From NCBI RefSeq assembly GCF_017163935.1, contig NZ_JABVZR010000002.1:2108001-2172000 (forward strand): a stretch of 64,000 bases of DNA, read 5' to 3'. A program made the translations under genes and the position numbers. Positions 42,148-50,718 of this stretch are shown piece by piece. A model generated the notes under the pieces. That model did no database searches and was not told the DNA's origin. It saw only the letters and a list, made by a program, of their open reading frames with translations. Position 1 is the first letter of the stretch, and each line of letters begins with the position of its first letter. Source of the DNA: Novosphingobium terrae (GTDB lineage Bacteria; Pseudomonadota; Alphaproteobacteria; Sphingomonadales; Sphingomonadaceae).

Positions 42148-42651
42148 ATGGGCGACCAACAGGCCGACTTCAAAAACGCGATGCGCCGTCTGGCGGCCAC
42201 GGTGGGCATCATCTCCGCAGGCGGCCCTGATACCCAAGCTGAGCGGCACGGCATCACCGCCACGGCGATCACCTCGCTGTCGATGGACCCGCCCGCTCTG
42301 CTGGTGTGTATCAACCGCTCGGGCTCGTTTCATCCGCTGATGCTGCGCAACGGGCATTTCTGCGTCAATTTGCTGCGCAGCGCTCAGGCGGGCGTGTCCA
42401 ATGCCTTTGCCGGAAAGCTGGCGCCGGCGGACCGTTTTCTGCATGGCGAATGGGATGAGGATGAGCTGGGCGTGCCCTTTTTGCGCGATGCCCAGGCCAA
42501 TATTTTCTGCACCCGGCAGGAGACGGTCGAATATGGCTCGCATTCCATTTTCATCGGCGCCGTGCGCCATGTCGCGCTGGCCGATGAGATCAATCCGCTG
42601 CTGTTCGTGAACGGTGCCTATGGCCAATATGCGCCGCTGGCTCTCGACTGA
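42148..42651 (+). CDS. Flavin reductase (HpaC/PheA2-like split-barrel family)
   Basis: A 167-residue FMN/FAD-binding split-barrel protein: FKNAMRRLAATVGIISAGG, the flavin-contact GITATAITSLSMDPPALLVC, then FCVNLLRSAQAGVSNAFAGK. It resembles the small reductases HpaC, PheA2 and HsaB that feed reduced flavin to ACAD-fold monooxygenases. Two such oxygenases are encoded in the island (35.6 and 47.0 kb), and both lack a reductase of their own, so this is the natural partner. It is preceded by operator site 4 and followed by site 5, which gives it a transcription unit separate from the Rieske gene. Confidence 0.9.
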   Translation: MGDQQADFKNAMRRLAATVGIISAGGPDTQAERHGITATAITSLSMDPPALLVCINRSGSFHPLMLRNGHFCVNLLRSAQAGVSNAFAGKLAPADRFLHGEWDEDELGVPFLRDAQANIFCTRQETVEYGSHSIFIGAVRHVALADEINPLLFVNGAYGQYAPLALD

Positions 42652-42675
42652 ATCAGACTGGGGTATCACCCATAT

Positions 42676-42687
42676 TTGCGTTTGCAA
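42676..42687 (+). promoter_or_regulatory. MarR-type operator, site 5 (Rieske oxygenase unit)
   Basis: TTGCGTTTGCAA, with the same extended TATTTGC...GCAAATG flanks as the other sites, 135 bases before the Rieske oxygenase and 25 after the flavin reductase stop. No TTGAC box lies at the usual distance here. Confidence 0.68.
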
Positions 42688-42821
42688 ATGTATGTGATTT
42701 CTGAAACAGTCACCACCTGAAAACAAGGCGCCCGACAGCGGCGTATGGGATGAGTGAGGCGACAGGCGATCCGGCATACCGGAGGGCAGCTGACGCCATC
42801 TTTCGCCAGAGAGGACCGGCT

Positions 42822-43898
42822 ATGGATTTCCTTTTCAACAGTTGGCAGCTTGCAGGCTGGGCCAGCGAACTGCCAGAACATGGCGTGCTGGCGCGGCGCT
42901 TGCTGGATGTTCCGGTGGCGCTGTTCCGCGATGCCAAAGGCATGCTGCATGCCATCCATGACCGCTGCCCGCATCGTTTCGCGCCGCTCAGCATGGGGCG
43001 GCTGGAGGAGGGACGGCTGATCTGCGGCTATCACGGCCTGGCCTTCGATGGCACCGGCACGTGTGTGGACAATCCGCATGGGCCTATCGTTTCGGCGCTC
43101 TGCGTTACCTCATATCCGGTGCGTGAGGGCTATAAGGGCCTGTGGGTCTGGCTGGGCGATCCGGCGCTGGCGCAGGATGCGGCGCTGCCTGATTTTTCCT
43201 TCGTCGATGCCACGCCCGACACGGCCTTCAGCGCGGGCTACATTCATGGCGAGGGCAATTATCAGCTCTATGTCGATAATCTGCTCGATCTGACGCATGT
43301 CGATTACATGCATCCCACCTCGCTGGGCGGGGGCAGCATCACGCGCACCAAGCCCATTGTCGAGCAGGATGGGGACCGTATTGCCATCAAGTGGCACCCC
43401 CGCAATGAGGTGCCATCGCCGATCCAGCGCGGGCTGCTGGGGCTGACCGATCCCGATGCCAGGGTGGATTCCCGCACCGAGGTCTATTGGAGCCCGCCCT
43501 CGGCCATTGCGCTGATCACGGCGGTGGCTCCGGCCGGTGCCCCTCGGCCTGATGATGGCGCGCGCGCGATCCATATTCTCACGCCCGAAACGGCTAACAC
43601 CACCCATTATTTCTTCGCCACCACGCGCGGCTTCGACGTGGAGAATCTGGAGGTGACCCGCCAGATCGCTACTGCCCGCATGGAGGTGTTCAACACCGAA
43701 GACCGCCCGATGATCGTGGCCCAGTCGCGGCTGATGGCGGGGCAGGATTTCTGGGCGATGAAGCCGGTGCTGCTGCCCATCGACAATGGTGCGGTGCGGG
43801 TGCGGCGCAAGCTGGAGCAACTGATCGCGCAGGAACGCAAGGCGCCTGACGCCAGCCTGCCCGCCGCACCCGAGGTCGAGGCCACAGCAGAGGCCTGA
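42822..43898 (+). CDS. Rieske non-heme iron oxygenase, VanA/O-demethylase-like
   Basis: A 358-residue oxygenase alpha subunit. The Rieske cluster ligands are Cys49 and His51 in RCPHRF and Cys68 and His71 in ICGYHG. The mononuclear iron site is in LLDLTHVDYMHPTSLG, with the bridging Asp. Length and the N-terminal NSWQLAGWASEL fit the vanillate O-demethylase/phthalate-dioxygenase type rather than ring-hydroxylating alpha-beta enzymes. It would demethylate a methoxy aromatic acid. No ferredoxin reductase (VanB) gene is present in the island, so its electron partner must be elsewhere. GAGAGG precedes the ATG at 42822. Confidence 0.9.
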   Translation: MDFLFNSWQLAGWASELPEHGVLARRLLDVPVALFRDAKGMLHAIHDRCPHRFAPLSMGRLEEGRLICGYHGLAFDGTGTCVDNPHGPIVSALCVTSYPVREGYKGLWVWLGDPALAQDAALPDFSFVDATPDTAFSAGYIHGEGNYQLYVDNLLDLTHVDYMHPTSLGGGSITRTKPIVEQDGDRIAIKWHPRNEVPSPIQRGLLGLTDPDARVDSRTEVYWSPPSAIALITAVAPAGAPRPDDGARAIHILTPETANTTHYFFATTRGFDVENLEVTRQIATARMEVFNTEDRPMIVAQSRLMAGQDFWAMKPVLLPIDNGAVRVRRKLEQLIAQERKAPDASLPAAPEVEATAEA

Positions 43899-43963
43899 TC
43901 GCGCCATCAGGTCGCGCCATCGCGTCGACCGGGCAAACCGGCGGCCAACAAGGAGAGGACAGC

Positions 43964-45223
43964 ATGCGCGACAGCGCTATCGAGCATCAGCCGCACTGGG
44001 TCGACAGGGATTGGCTGGCCGTGGTCGCCGCGATCTGCGGGCAGATCCTGTCGGTGGGCACGCTGACGGTCTATATTTTCGGCGTCTTCATTCCACCGCT
44101 TCAGGCCGAGTTTGGCTGGACGCGCACGCAGCTGGTCGTGGCGGTGTCCATCACGCAATACACGCTGGGGGTGATCACGCCCTTGTGGGGCTTCCTGAGC
44201 GACCGGCTGGGCCCCCGCGTGTTGCAGGTGCCGATGACGGTGGTGCTGGCCGCGCTGGTGGCGGGCTTGTCGCTGATGACGGCGAACCTCTGGCATTTCT
44301 ACCTGATGTTTCTGCTGATCTCGCTGTTTGCGCCCTCGCCGGTGCTCTATTCGATGGTGCTGGTGCGGCTGTTTCGCAAGCGACTTGGGATGGCGCTGGG
44401 CCTGATGATGGTGGGCGTGGGGCTGGGGTCGACGGTGCTGCCCATGGTGTCGCAGGCGCTGATCGCCAGCTTTGGCTGGCGGGTGGCCTATATCGTGCTG
44501 GGCGTTGCCACAGTATGCATTGGCATACCCGCGGCGCTGGTGGCCACGCGCCATGTGCGCTCGGCCCTGCCGCGCCCGCCCGGCGCCGCTGTGGGCTCGG
44601 TGTGGCCGGCGGTGCGCACGCCGCTGTTCCTGCGCATCGCCCTGGTCTTCGTGCTTCTGGGTTTTGTCACCACCGGCACCGTGCCGCATCTGGCGCCGAT
44701 GATGATGGACCGCCATTTCTCGGCGGCAGAGGCGGCGCGCGTGGCCAGCCTGACCGGGCTGACCGCCCTGATCGCGCGCGGTGGCGTGGGTTGGGTGCTG
44801 GATCGCGTGCCCGCCCCCCGTGTGCTGGGCTGCGTTGCCCTGCTGGGCACGGCGGCGCTGCTGCTGCTGGCGTGGCAGCCCTTTGTCTTTGCCAATTATC
44901 TGGCTGCGCTGATGCTGGGGCTGGTGGTGGGGGCCGAGGTCGATTTCGTGGCCTTTCTGGCGCGCAGCTATTTCGCGCCGGGCATCTTCGGGCGTTTGTT
45001 CGGCCTGTTGTTCCTCGCCTTTACGGTGGGAGGCGGCACGGGGCCGATCGTCATGGGGATGAGCTTCGATCGGCTGGGCAGCTACACGCCGGGGCTTGTC
45101 TTGCTGGCCTGCCTTGCGGCGGTGGCGGGCGGCATCGCTTTTTCCATTCAGGGCAAGCGCGGGCCGCAGGCCGCCGCAGAGTCCGACAATGTCTCGCAGA
45201 TGGCGGTCGCCGCCGCCGAATAG
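43964..45223 (+). CDS. MFS transporter, aromatic-acid or related organic-acid importer
   Basis: A 419-residue protein with 12 predicted membrane segments. It starts WLAVVAAICGQILSVGTLTV and has the MFS signature loop FLSDRLGPRVL after helix 2. The central loop is short and the second half begins near VRTPLFLRIALVFVLLGF. The pattern is close to the CynX/oxalate-formate-like and monocarboxylate-type MFS groups. Placed 65 bases after the Rieske oxygenase and just before ring-cleavage genes, it probably brings the aromatic acid across the inner membrane after the TonB receptor at 51.6 kb. Confidence 0.87.
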   Translation: MRDSAIEHQPHWVDRDWLAVVAAICGQILSVGTLTVYIFGVFIPPLQAEFGWTRTQLVVAVSITQYTLGVITPLWGFLSDRLGPRVLQVPMTVVLAALVAGLSLMTANLWHFYLMFLLISLFAPSPVLYSMVLVRLFRKRLGMALGLMMVGVGLGSTVLPMVSQALIASFGWRVAYIVLGVATVCIGIPAALVATRHVRSALPRPPGAAVGSVWPAVRTPLFLRIALVFVLLGFVTTGTVPHLAPMMMDRHFSAAEAARVASLTGLTALIARGGVGWVLDRVPAPRVLGCVALLGTAALLLLAWQPFVFANYLAALMLGLVVGAEVDFVAFLARSYFAPGIFGRLFGLLFLAFTVGGGTGPIVMGMSFDRLGSYTPGLVLLACLAAVAGGIAFSIQGKRGPQAAAESDNVSQMAVAAAE

Positions 45224-45251
45224 ACCCGTTTCCTTTGTGAAAGATCATGTG

Positions 45252-45845
45252 ATGAGCGCACCTGCACAGAGCCAGCCCAGTTCCCCCCTCAAGATCACCG
45301 AGACGATCCTCAAGACCGGTCGGCTCGATGCGATGAAGCCGTGGTACACCACGGTGCTGGGGGTGGAGCCCTTTTTCGAACATGCCCCGCCTCAGGGCGC
45401 AAAGCCGGGCGATTTTGGCGGGCAGACGCGCGCCTCCGATTTGCGCATGTGCTTTTTCCGCCTCTCGCTGGACTATCCCTATGTCCAGAGCATCGGCCTG
45501 TTCGAGGAGCCGGGCACGGCGGCGGAACCGGCCAAGGGCATGCCGGGCCTGCATCACATGCAGTTGATGACCGGCAGCATCGATGAATTATGCGACAAGT
45601 ATGAGGCCCTGCGCGCCCATGGCATGCACCCCCATCGCAGCGCCGATCACGGGGTGATGACCAGCTTCTATTACCGCGACCCTGACGGCAACAATGTCGA
45701 GATCACGGCGCAGAACCACCCCAGTCTGGAGGCGATGGTCGCCTTCATGGCCTCGGCAGAGTTCAAGGCCAACCCTTCGGGGCATGAGCTTGATCCGGAA
45801 GCCTATGTGGCAGCCCATCGCGCCCGCGCGGGCGCTCCAGCCTGA
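45252..45845 (+). CDS. Single-domain VOC/glyoxalase-fold protein
   Basis: A 197-residue vicinal-oxygen-chelate protein. It has the pairing strands KITETILKTGRLDAMKPWYT and VLGVEPFFE, then a second module GLHHMQLMTGSIDELCDKYE and the metal-ligand end YYRDPDGNNVEI. The first module starts with Thr instead of the usual metal His, so the metal site may be incomplete. It could be a ring-cleavage dioxygenase accessory, an isomerase or a ligand-binding protein. The MFS gene ends 28 bases upstream and the extradiol dioxygenase starts 14 bases downstream. Confidence 0.8.
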   Translation: MSAPAQSQPSSPLKITETILKTGRLDAMKPWYTTVLGVEPFFEHAPPQGAKPGDFGGQTRASDLRMCFFRLSLDYPYVQSIGLFEEPGTAAEPAKGMPGLHHMQLMTGSIDELCDKYEALRAHGMHPHRSADHGVMTSFYYRDPDGNNVEITAQNHPSLEAMVAFMASAEFKANPSGHELDPEAYVAAHRARAGAPA

Positions 45846-45859
45846 AAGGATCGACGGCG

Positions 45860-46804
45860 ATGACGGTTCTGGGCGCGCTGGCGGTGGCGCTGGACATACC
45901 GGATCTGGCGCAGGGCATTCGGTTCTACACCGATGCCGGGCTGGAACTGGTGGAGAGCGACGGGCAGATGGCCAGCCTGCGCTGTCCGGGGCGACAGGCG
46001 GCGGCAGTGCTGCTGCGCGGCGGGGCCGCAGCCAAGCGGCTGCACCATATCTCCCTGCGCACCGATGGGCTGGAGGCGATCGCCCGGCTGGTGCCGCAGC
46101 ATGGCGGGCAGATCGTGCCGCAGCCCGAGGGTTGGGGAGCCCTGTTCGCGGAGGGCCTGTGGTTGCGCGATCCGCATGGCATGCTGATCCATCTGGTCGA
46201 TGCGCCTGCCGAAGCGCCGCTGGAACCGGGCGAGCCCTTCGCCGTCAATGCGCCGGGGCGTGTGGTGCGCAACCGCCGCTCGGCCATGTTGGCGGGGCGG
46301 CTCTATCCGCCGGTCAGGCCGTTGCGGTTGGGGCATGTGCTGGTGTTCTCGCCCGATGTGCTTGCCAGCGTGGATTTTATGACTCAGGCGCTGGGCATGG
46401 GGCTGGCGGATCGCGCGCAGGATGTGATCGCCTTTTGCTGCGCCCGCAAGGACAGCGACCATCACGTGGTGGCCTTTGCCAAGGCTGGGGCCATCGGCTT
46501 TCACCACGCCAGCTTTCAGGTGAGCGATCCCGATGAGGTGGGGCGCGGCGGACGTGCCTTGCTGGCCCGGGCGGGGAAGGGCGATTGGGGTTTCGGGCGG
46601 CACACGATCGGCTCGAATGTCTTCCATTATATTCAGGACCCCTGGGGGTCGTGGTTCGAATATTACGCCGACATGGATTACATCGACGATTACGCCCTGT
46701 GGTCCCCCACCAATTACGCGCTGGAAGACAGTCTGGCCAATTGGGGGCCGCCTGTGCCGCATGATTTTGTCCATAATTACGAAGCGGATGCTCTCCTTCT
46801 CTGA
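45860..46804 (+). CDS. Two-domain extradiol ring-cleavage dioxygenase (type I, BphC-like)
   Basis: A 314-residue protein of two VOC domains. The N-terminal domain is non-catalytic (GALAVALDIPDLAQGIRFYT, WLRDPHGMLIHLVD). The C-terminal one has all three iron ligands of type I extradiol enzymes: His159 in RLGHVLVFS, His216 (or 215) in GFHHASFQV and Glu267 in SWFEYYADMDY. Family members cleave catechols next to the diol (2,3-dihydroxybiphenyl, 2,3-dihydroxy-p-cumate and similar). It is the ring-opening step of the island; the FAH-family proteins would act next. It ends the unit led by the Rieske gene. Confidence 0.9.
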   Translation: MTVLGALAVALDIPDLAQGIRFYTDAGLELVESDGQMASLRCPGRQAAAVLLRGGAAAKRLHHISLRTDGLEAIARLVPQHGGQIVPQPEGWGALFAEGLWLRDPHGMLIHLVDAPAEAPLEPGEPFAVNAPGRVVRNRRSAMLAGRLYPPVRPLRLGHVLVFSPDVLASVDFMTQALGMGLADRAQDVIAFCCARKDSDHHVVAFAKAGAIGFHHASFQVSDPDEVGRGGRALLARAGKGDWGFGRHTIGSNVFHYIQDPWGSWFEYYADMDYIDDYALWSPTNYALEDSLANWGPPVPHDFVHNYEADALLL

Positions 46805-46844
46805 AGGGCGTGGAGCCGCGTTCCGGTCTCGCACAACTTATTTA

Positions 46845-46856
46845 TTGCATTTGCAA
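46845..46856 (+). promoter_or_regulatory. MarR-type operator, site 6 (flavin monooxygenase unit)
   Basis: TTGCATTTGCAA with the GCAAATGA flank shared by sites 1 and 5, 96 bases before the second ACAD-fold monooxygenase and 40 after the dioxygenase stop. The gap of 147 bases holds nothing else recognised. Confidence 0.7.
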
Positions 46857-46951
46857 ATGAAGATGGCTTAGACTGCTTTCAAGCGTTGCCGCACGGATGA
46901 TTCGCACAAAGCGCCCGCCGGCATCGCATCAAGACACAGATGGAGAGAGAG

Positions 46952-48217
46952 ATGACCGTGATCAACGCATCGGTGGAATCGGTAAAGGAGCGCCCCGCAG
47001 TGCAGCCCGGCGATGAAGCCATCGCCGCCCGCATCCTTGCCGACGTGCGGGCCTATGTGCCCACGCTGCGCGCCCGCGCGGTGGAAACCGAGCAGCTGCG
47101 CCGCGTGCCCGATGCCACCATCGCGGATCTGGATGCGATGGGCGTCTTCAAGATGTGTATCCCGGTGGAACGCGGCGGCTATGCCTCCACGCCGATGCAG
47201 CAGTTCGATGTGGTGGCCGAAGTGGCGCGCGGCTGCAGCGGCACAGCCTGGGTGGTGTGGGTCACGCTGACCGCCACGCAATGGGTTGGCCTTTATGACA
47301 TGCGCTTTCAGGATGAGGTCTACAACACGCCATGGGTCGGCCCGCTGACCTGCGGTGCGGGCAACCCCTGCCCGGCGCGGCGCGTGCCCGGCGGCTATAT
47401 GCTCAAAGGGCGCTGGCCTTTCTGCAGCGGCTCGCAGCACACCGCCTTCCACCATGTCGGCGTGATCGTGCCCGAGGATGAGAACCCCCAGCCGCTGCTG
47501 GCACAGATCCCGCGCGCCGATCTCAAGATCCTTGATGATTGGCATGTGATGGGCATGAAGGGCAGCTCCAGCAACACGGTCGTGATCGAGGAAGAAGTCT
47601 TCGTTCCCGAATATCGCGTGCGCCCGGTGGAAGAACTCTTCGCGAACAAGACCATCGAGACGCCGCCCGAAGGCCTGCTCTTCAAGCTGGACATTGTCAG
47701 CCTGACGGCTGCGGTGAAGGCGGGGATTTCGGTGGGCATTGCCCGCGCTGCGGTGGAGCTGTTCAAGGAAAAGAGCTTTACCCGCAAGATCACCCATCTG
47801 CCCTATGCGACCCAGGCCGAAGCGCCGGTGACTCACCTGCAACTGGGCGAATTCCACTGCAAGCTGCAGGCCGCCGAGCTGATCGCCCGCAACAATGTCG
47901 CCCGCGCCGAGCAGATGGCCGCCGAAGGGCGCCAGGCCACCGAGCTGGATTTCAAGCGCACCCAGCTCGACACCGGCTATGTGATGCAGCTGGCCAGCGA
48001 GATCACCCGCACCGCCCTGCGCTCCAGCGGTGCTTCGCAGATCCATGAGAACAGCCCGTTCCAGCGCCTGTTCCGCGATGCGCAGGTGGCCACCATGCAT
48101 GCGCACACCATGATCGAAACCTGCATGGAGGAGTTCGGCAAGGCTTCGGTCGGCATCGAGACGCAGACCACCTTCAACCTCAACACGCTGCAGAAGATCG
48201 ACCGGGCCAAGATCTGA
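46952..48217 (+). CDS. Flavin-dependent monooxygenase, acyl-CoA-dehydrogenase fold (HsaA/HpaB-C2-like), copy 2
   Basis: A 421-residue protein only distantly similar to the copy at 35.6 kb. It has RARAVETEQLRRVPDATIAD, VPVERGGY-like IPVERGGYASTPMQQFDVV, GCSGTAWVVWVTLTATQWVG, the beta-domain GGYMLKGRWPFCSGSQHTAF, and a long helical C-terminus. This is the oxygenase type that hydroxylates phenols with FMNH2 or FADH2 supplied by a reductase. It would add the second ring OH ahead of extradiol cleavage. The ATG at 46952 has GAGAGAG before it; another ATG four codons upstream is possible. A strong hairpin follows its stop. Confidence 0.88.
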   Translation: MTVINASVESVKERPAVQPGDEAIAARILADVRAYVPTLRARAVETEQLRRVPDATIADLDAMGVFKMCIPVERGGYASTPMQQFDVVAEVARGCSGTAWVVWVTLTATQWVGLYDMRFQDEVYNTPWVGPLTCGAGNPCPARRVPGGYMLKGRWPFCSGSQHTAFHHVGVIVPEDENPQPLLAQIPRADLKILDDWHVMGMKGSSSNTVVIEEEVFVPEYRVRPVEELFANKTIETPPEGLLFKLDIVSLTAAVKAGISVGIARAAVELFKEKSFTRKITHLPYATQAEAPVTHLQLGEFHCKLQAAELIARNNVARAEQMAAEGRQATELDFKRTQLDTGYVMQLASEITRTALRSSGASQIHENSPFQRLFRDAQVATMHAHTMIETCMEEFGKASVGIETQTTFNLNTLQKIDRAKI

Positions 48218-48228
48218 GCCCGACAACA

Positions 48229-48253
48229 GGCGAGGGGGCCGCACGCCCCCTCG
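48229..48253 (+). terminator. Intra-unit hairpin between monooxygenase and aldo/keto reductase genes
   Basis: A perfect 10-bp stem, GCGAGGGGGC and GCCCCCTCGC, with a 5-base loop, 11 bases after the monooxygenase stop and 16 before the next start. Without a U-run it may be a partial terminator or an RNA-stabilising 3' end. Confidence 0.6.
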
Positions 48254-48269
48254 CGGATGCGGAGAGATT

Positions 48270-49268
48270 ATGAACAAGCGGCAATTGGGGGCCAGCGGCC
48301 CCCGTGTTTCGGCCATCGGCCTTGGCTGTATGGCGATGTCGGGCACCTATGGCCCGGCGGATCGCGCCGAGGGCATCGCCACCATCCACGCCGCCTTCGA
48401 CGCCGGGGTGACGCTGATCGATACCGGTGACCATTACGGCATGGGCCACAATGAACTGCTGATCGGCGAGGCCATCAAGGGCCGCCCGCGCGACAGTTTC
48501 GAGCTGAGCGTGAAATTCGGCAGCATCCGCAATGTGTGGAGCCGCGCCGTGGGTGTGGATGCCAGCCCGCGTGCGGTGAAGAATTTCGTGGCCTATTCAC
48601 TGACCCGGCTTGGCGTCGATTACATCGACATCTATCGCCCCGCCCGGCTGGACCCTGATGTGCCGGTGGAGGACACCATCGGCGCCATCGCCGAACTGGT
48701 GAAGGAAGGCTATGTTCGCCATATCGGCCTCTCCGAAGTGGGGGCCGAGACGGTGGAGCGTGCCGCCGCCGTCCACCCCATTGCCGATTTGCAGATTGAA
48801 TATTCGCTGATCAACCGGCGCCTTGAGGGCGATATTCTGGAGGCCTGCCGCCGCCATGGTGTGGGCATCACGGCCTTTGGCGTGCTGGCGCGCGGGCTGA
48901 TCAGCGGCCACTGGCAAAAGGATGGCGAGCGGCAGGCGGGCGACGCGCGCTGGGAAGACCCGCGCTTTCTGGGCGAAAACGGCGAGCGCAATCTGGCGCT
49001 GGTCGAAGCACTGCGCCAGTTGGGCGAGGCCCATGGAGCCAGCGTGGCGCAGATGGCCATCGCCTGGGTGATGGCGCAGGGCGAGGAATTCGTGCCGGTG
49101 GTGGGCGCCCGGCGCGTCAACCGCCTGAGCGAGGCAGTCGCCGCCGCCAGCATCGCGCTGAGCCCGCAGGATCTGGCGCGCATCGATGCCGCCGTGGGTG
49201 CGGGCCGCAATCAGAGCAGTCTGGTCCCCGGTTCGGAAGCGCCGCGCACCGCCGACAAGCCCCGTTGA
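48270..49268 (+). CDS. Aldo/keto-reductase-family protein with altered catalytic tetrad
   Basis: A 332-residue (beta/alpha)8 protein with the AKR pattern QLGASGPRVSAIGLGCMAMS, DTGDHYGMGHNE (Asp and Tyr), LSVKFG (Lys) and a C-terminal cofactor segment VPVVGARRVNRLSEA. The usual tetrad His in the strand before helix 4 (YxHxxD in AKRs) is replaced: the sequence is YIDIYRPARLDP. Such members may reduce poorly or carry out another reaction. It follows the monooxygenase after 52 bases and precedes the FMN reductase by 10, so it belongs to the site-6 unit. Confidence 0.87.
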   Translation: MNKRQLGASGPRVSAIGLGCMAMSGTYGPADRAEGIATIHAAFDAGVTLIDTGDHYGMGHNELLIGEAIKGRPRDSFELSVKFGSIRNVWSRAVGVDASPRAVKNFVAYSLTRLGVDYIDIYRPARLDPDVPVEDTIGAIAELVKEGYVRHIGLSEVGAETVERAAAVHPIADLQIEYSLINRRLEGDILEACRRHGVGITAFGVLARGLISGHWQKDGERQAGDARWEDPRFLGENGERNLALVEALRQLGEAHGASVAQMAIAWVMAQGEEFVPVVGARRVNRLSEAVAAASIALSPQDLARIDAAVGAGRNQSSLVPGSEAPRTADKPR

Positions 49269-49278
49269 AGGAAAGAGC

Positions 49279-49842
49279 ATGACCATTCCCACAATTCTCG
49301 GCCTGTCGGGCAGCCTGCGCGCGGCCTCGGGCAGCACGGCCACCTTGCACACGCTGGCCGATCTGGCCAAGGGGCGCGCCGATCTGGTGGCCCATCCGCT
49401 GCATGATATACCGCTCTACAATGCCGATCATGATGGCGAAAACGCCCCTGAAAGCGTGCGCGCCCTGAAGGCCGCGATTGCTGCTGCCGATGGCATCGTG
49501 ATGGTGACGCCCGAATACAATTACGGCATGTCGGGCGTGCTGAAAAACGCCATCGATTGGGCCTCGCGCCCGGCCTATGCCTCCGGCTTGAAGGACAAGC
49601 CAGTGCTGATCGTCACCGTTTCGGCGGGGCTGACTGGCGGCCTGCGCGCGCAGGGGCAGTTGCGTTACACGCTGGCGGCCACGCTGGCGCGGGTGGTGAC
49701 GCGGCCCGAAGTGGCCATCCCCGGCATCAACGCCAAGGTCGAGAATGGCGCGCTGGTGGATGAGGCGGCGATCGGTTTCGTCGCGGCGGCGCTCGATGAT
49801 CTGTTGCGCGATGTTGCGCGGGCGGCTGTCGAGCTGGTCTGA
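49279..49842 (+). CDS. NAD(P)H-dependent FMN reductase (flavodoxin-like)
   Basis: A 187-residue flavodoxin-fold protein with the FMN phosphate loop LGLSGSLRAASGSTATL and the family signature MVTPEYNYGMSGVLKNAIDW. Related proteins are SsuE-like and chromate/quinone reductases. In this unit it probably supplies FMNH2 to a monooxygenase, giving the island a second flavin reductase of a different fold. AAGGAAAGAG precedes the ATG. It is tightly spaced with the genes on both sides. Confidence 0.9.
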   Translation: MTIPTILGLSGSLRAASGSTATLHTLADLAKGRADLVAHPLHDIPLYNADHDGENAPESVRALKAAIAAADGIVMVTPEYNYGMSGVLKNAIDWASRPAYASGLKDKPVLIVTVSAGLTGGLRAQGQLRYTLAATLARVVTRPEVAIPGINAKVENGALVDEAAIGFVAAALDDLLRDVARAAVELV

Positions 49843-49865
49843 CAGTCTTTGGGGGAGGATCTTGC

Positions 49866-50708
49866 ATGAAAATCGTGAAAATCGCCCGCGCGGGGCAAAG
49901 CGCCGAGGGTTTTCTGGAAGGCGAGCGCGTGCATCTGGTGGGGGGCTGGCATGACGCCGCGCCCGAGGATGCGCCCTTTACCCTGACGCGTCATGCCGAA
50001 GCCGCATGGCCGGCGCTGCGTCAGGCCTCCACCCAGAGCGTGGCGCTGGACGAGGTGAGCCTGGCGGTGCCGCTTGATCCGGGCGCCAGACTGCTGTGCG
50101 TGGGCATGAATTACCGTGACCATCTCGGCGAGATCAAGCGTGATGAGGCTGAAAATCCGGTCATTTTCACGCGCTTTGCCGAAACGCTTTCCGCGCATGG
50201 CGAACCGATCCAGCGCCCGCGCGCCTCGCAGCATTTCGATTTCGAGGGTGAGATCGCGGTGGTCATCGGCAAGGGCGGGCGCCATATTCCGCTTGAGACG
50301 GCGCTGGATCATGTCAGCGGCTACACCTGCTTTATGGACGGCAGCCTGCGCGACTATCAGCGCCATTCGCTGACGGCGGGGAAGAATTTCCATCGCTCGG
50401 GCGCGATGGGGCCGTGGATCGTGGCGGCCAGCGCGATGGGGCAGGGCGATATTACGCTGCGGACAAGGCTGAACGATGCGCAGGTGCAATCCTCGCATTC
50501 CGGGCTGATGATCTTCGGCATTGCGGAATCGATCGCCTATATCTCGCGCTGGATCGCTCTGCGCCCCGGCGATGTGATCGCCACCGGCACGCCGGGCGGG
50601 GTGGGATCGCGCCGCGAACCGCCGCTGTGGATGAAGCCGGGTGACCGGATCGAGGTCGAGGTCGGCGGCGTTGGCGTGCTGGCCAACCCCGTGGTCGACG
50701 AAGCATAG
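49866..50708 (+). CDS. Fumarylacetoacetate-hydrolase-family protein (second of two)
   Basis: A 280-residue FAH-fold protein: LLCVGMNYRDHLGEI opens the catalytic domain, metal acids lie in FDFEGEIAVVIGKGGRHI and CFMDGSLRDYQ, and NFHRSGAMGPWIV and RPGDVIATGTPGGVG complete the pocket. It should hydrolyse a C-C bond of, or isomerise, the oxo-acid from ring cleavage. Having two quite different FAH proteins in one regulon suggests two successive steps, for example isomerase then hydrolase. It lies between the FMN reductase and the GST. Confidence 0.91.
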   Translation: MKIVKIARAGQSAEGFLEGERVHLVGGWHDAAPEDAPFTLTRHAEAAWPALRQASTQSVALDEVSLAVPLDPGARLLCVGMNYRDHLGEIKRDEAENPVIFTRFAETLSAHGEPIQRPRASQHFDFEGEIAVVIGKGGRHIPLETALDHVSGYTCFMDGSLRDYQRHSLTAGKNFHRSGAMGPWIVAASAMGQGDITLRTRLNDAQVQSSHSGLMIFGIAESIAYISRWIALRPGDVIATGTPGGVGSRREPPLWMKPGDRIEVEVGGVGVLANPVVDEA

Positions 50709-50718
50709 GGAGGGCGCC

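Noticed and set aside
44011..45240. Plus-strand open frame of 409 codons in another frame of the MFS gene
   Set aside because: The MFS frame has 12 membrane segments; the alternative is a Gly/Ala/Arg-rich shadow.
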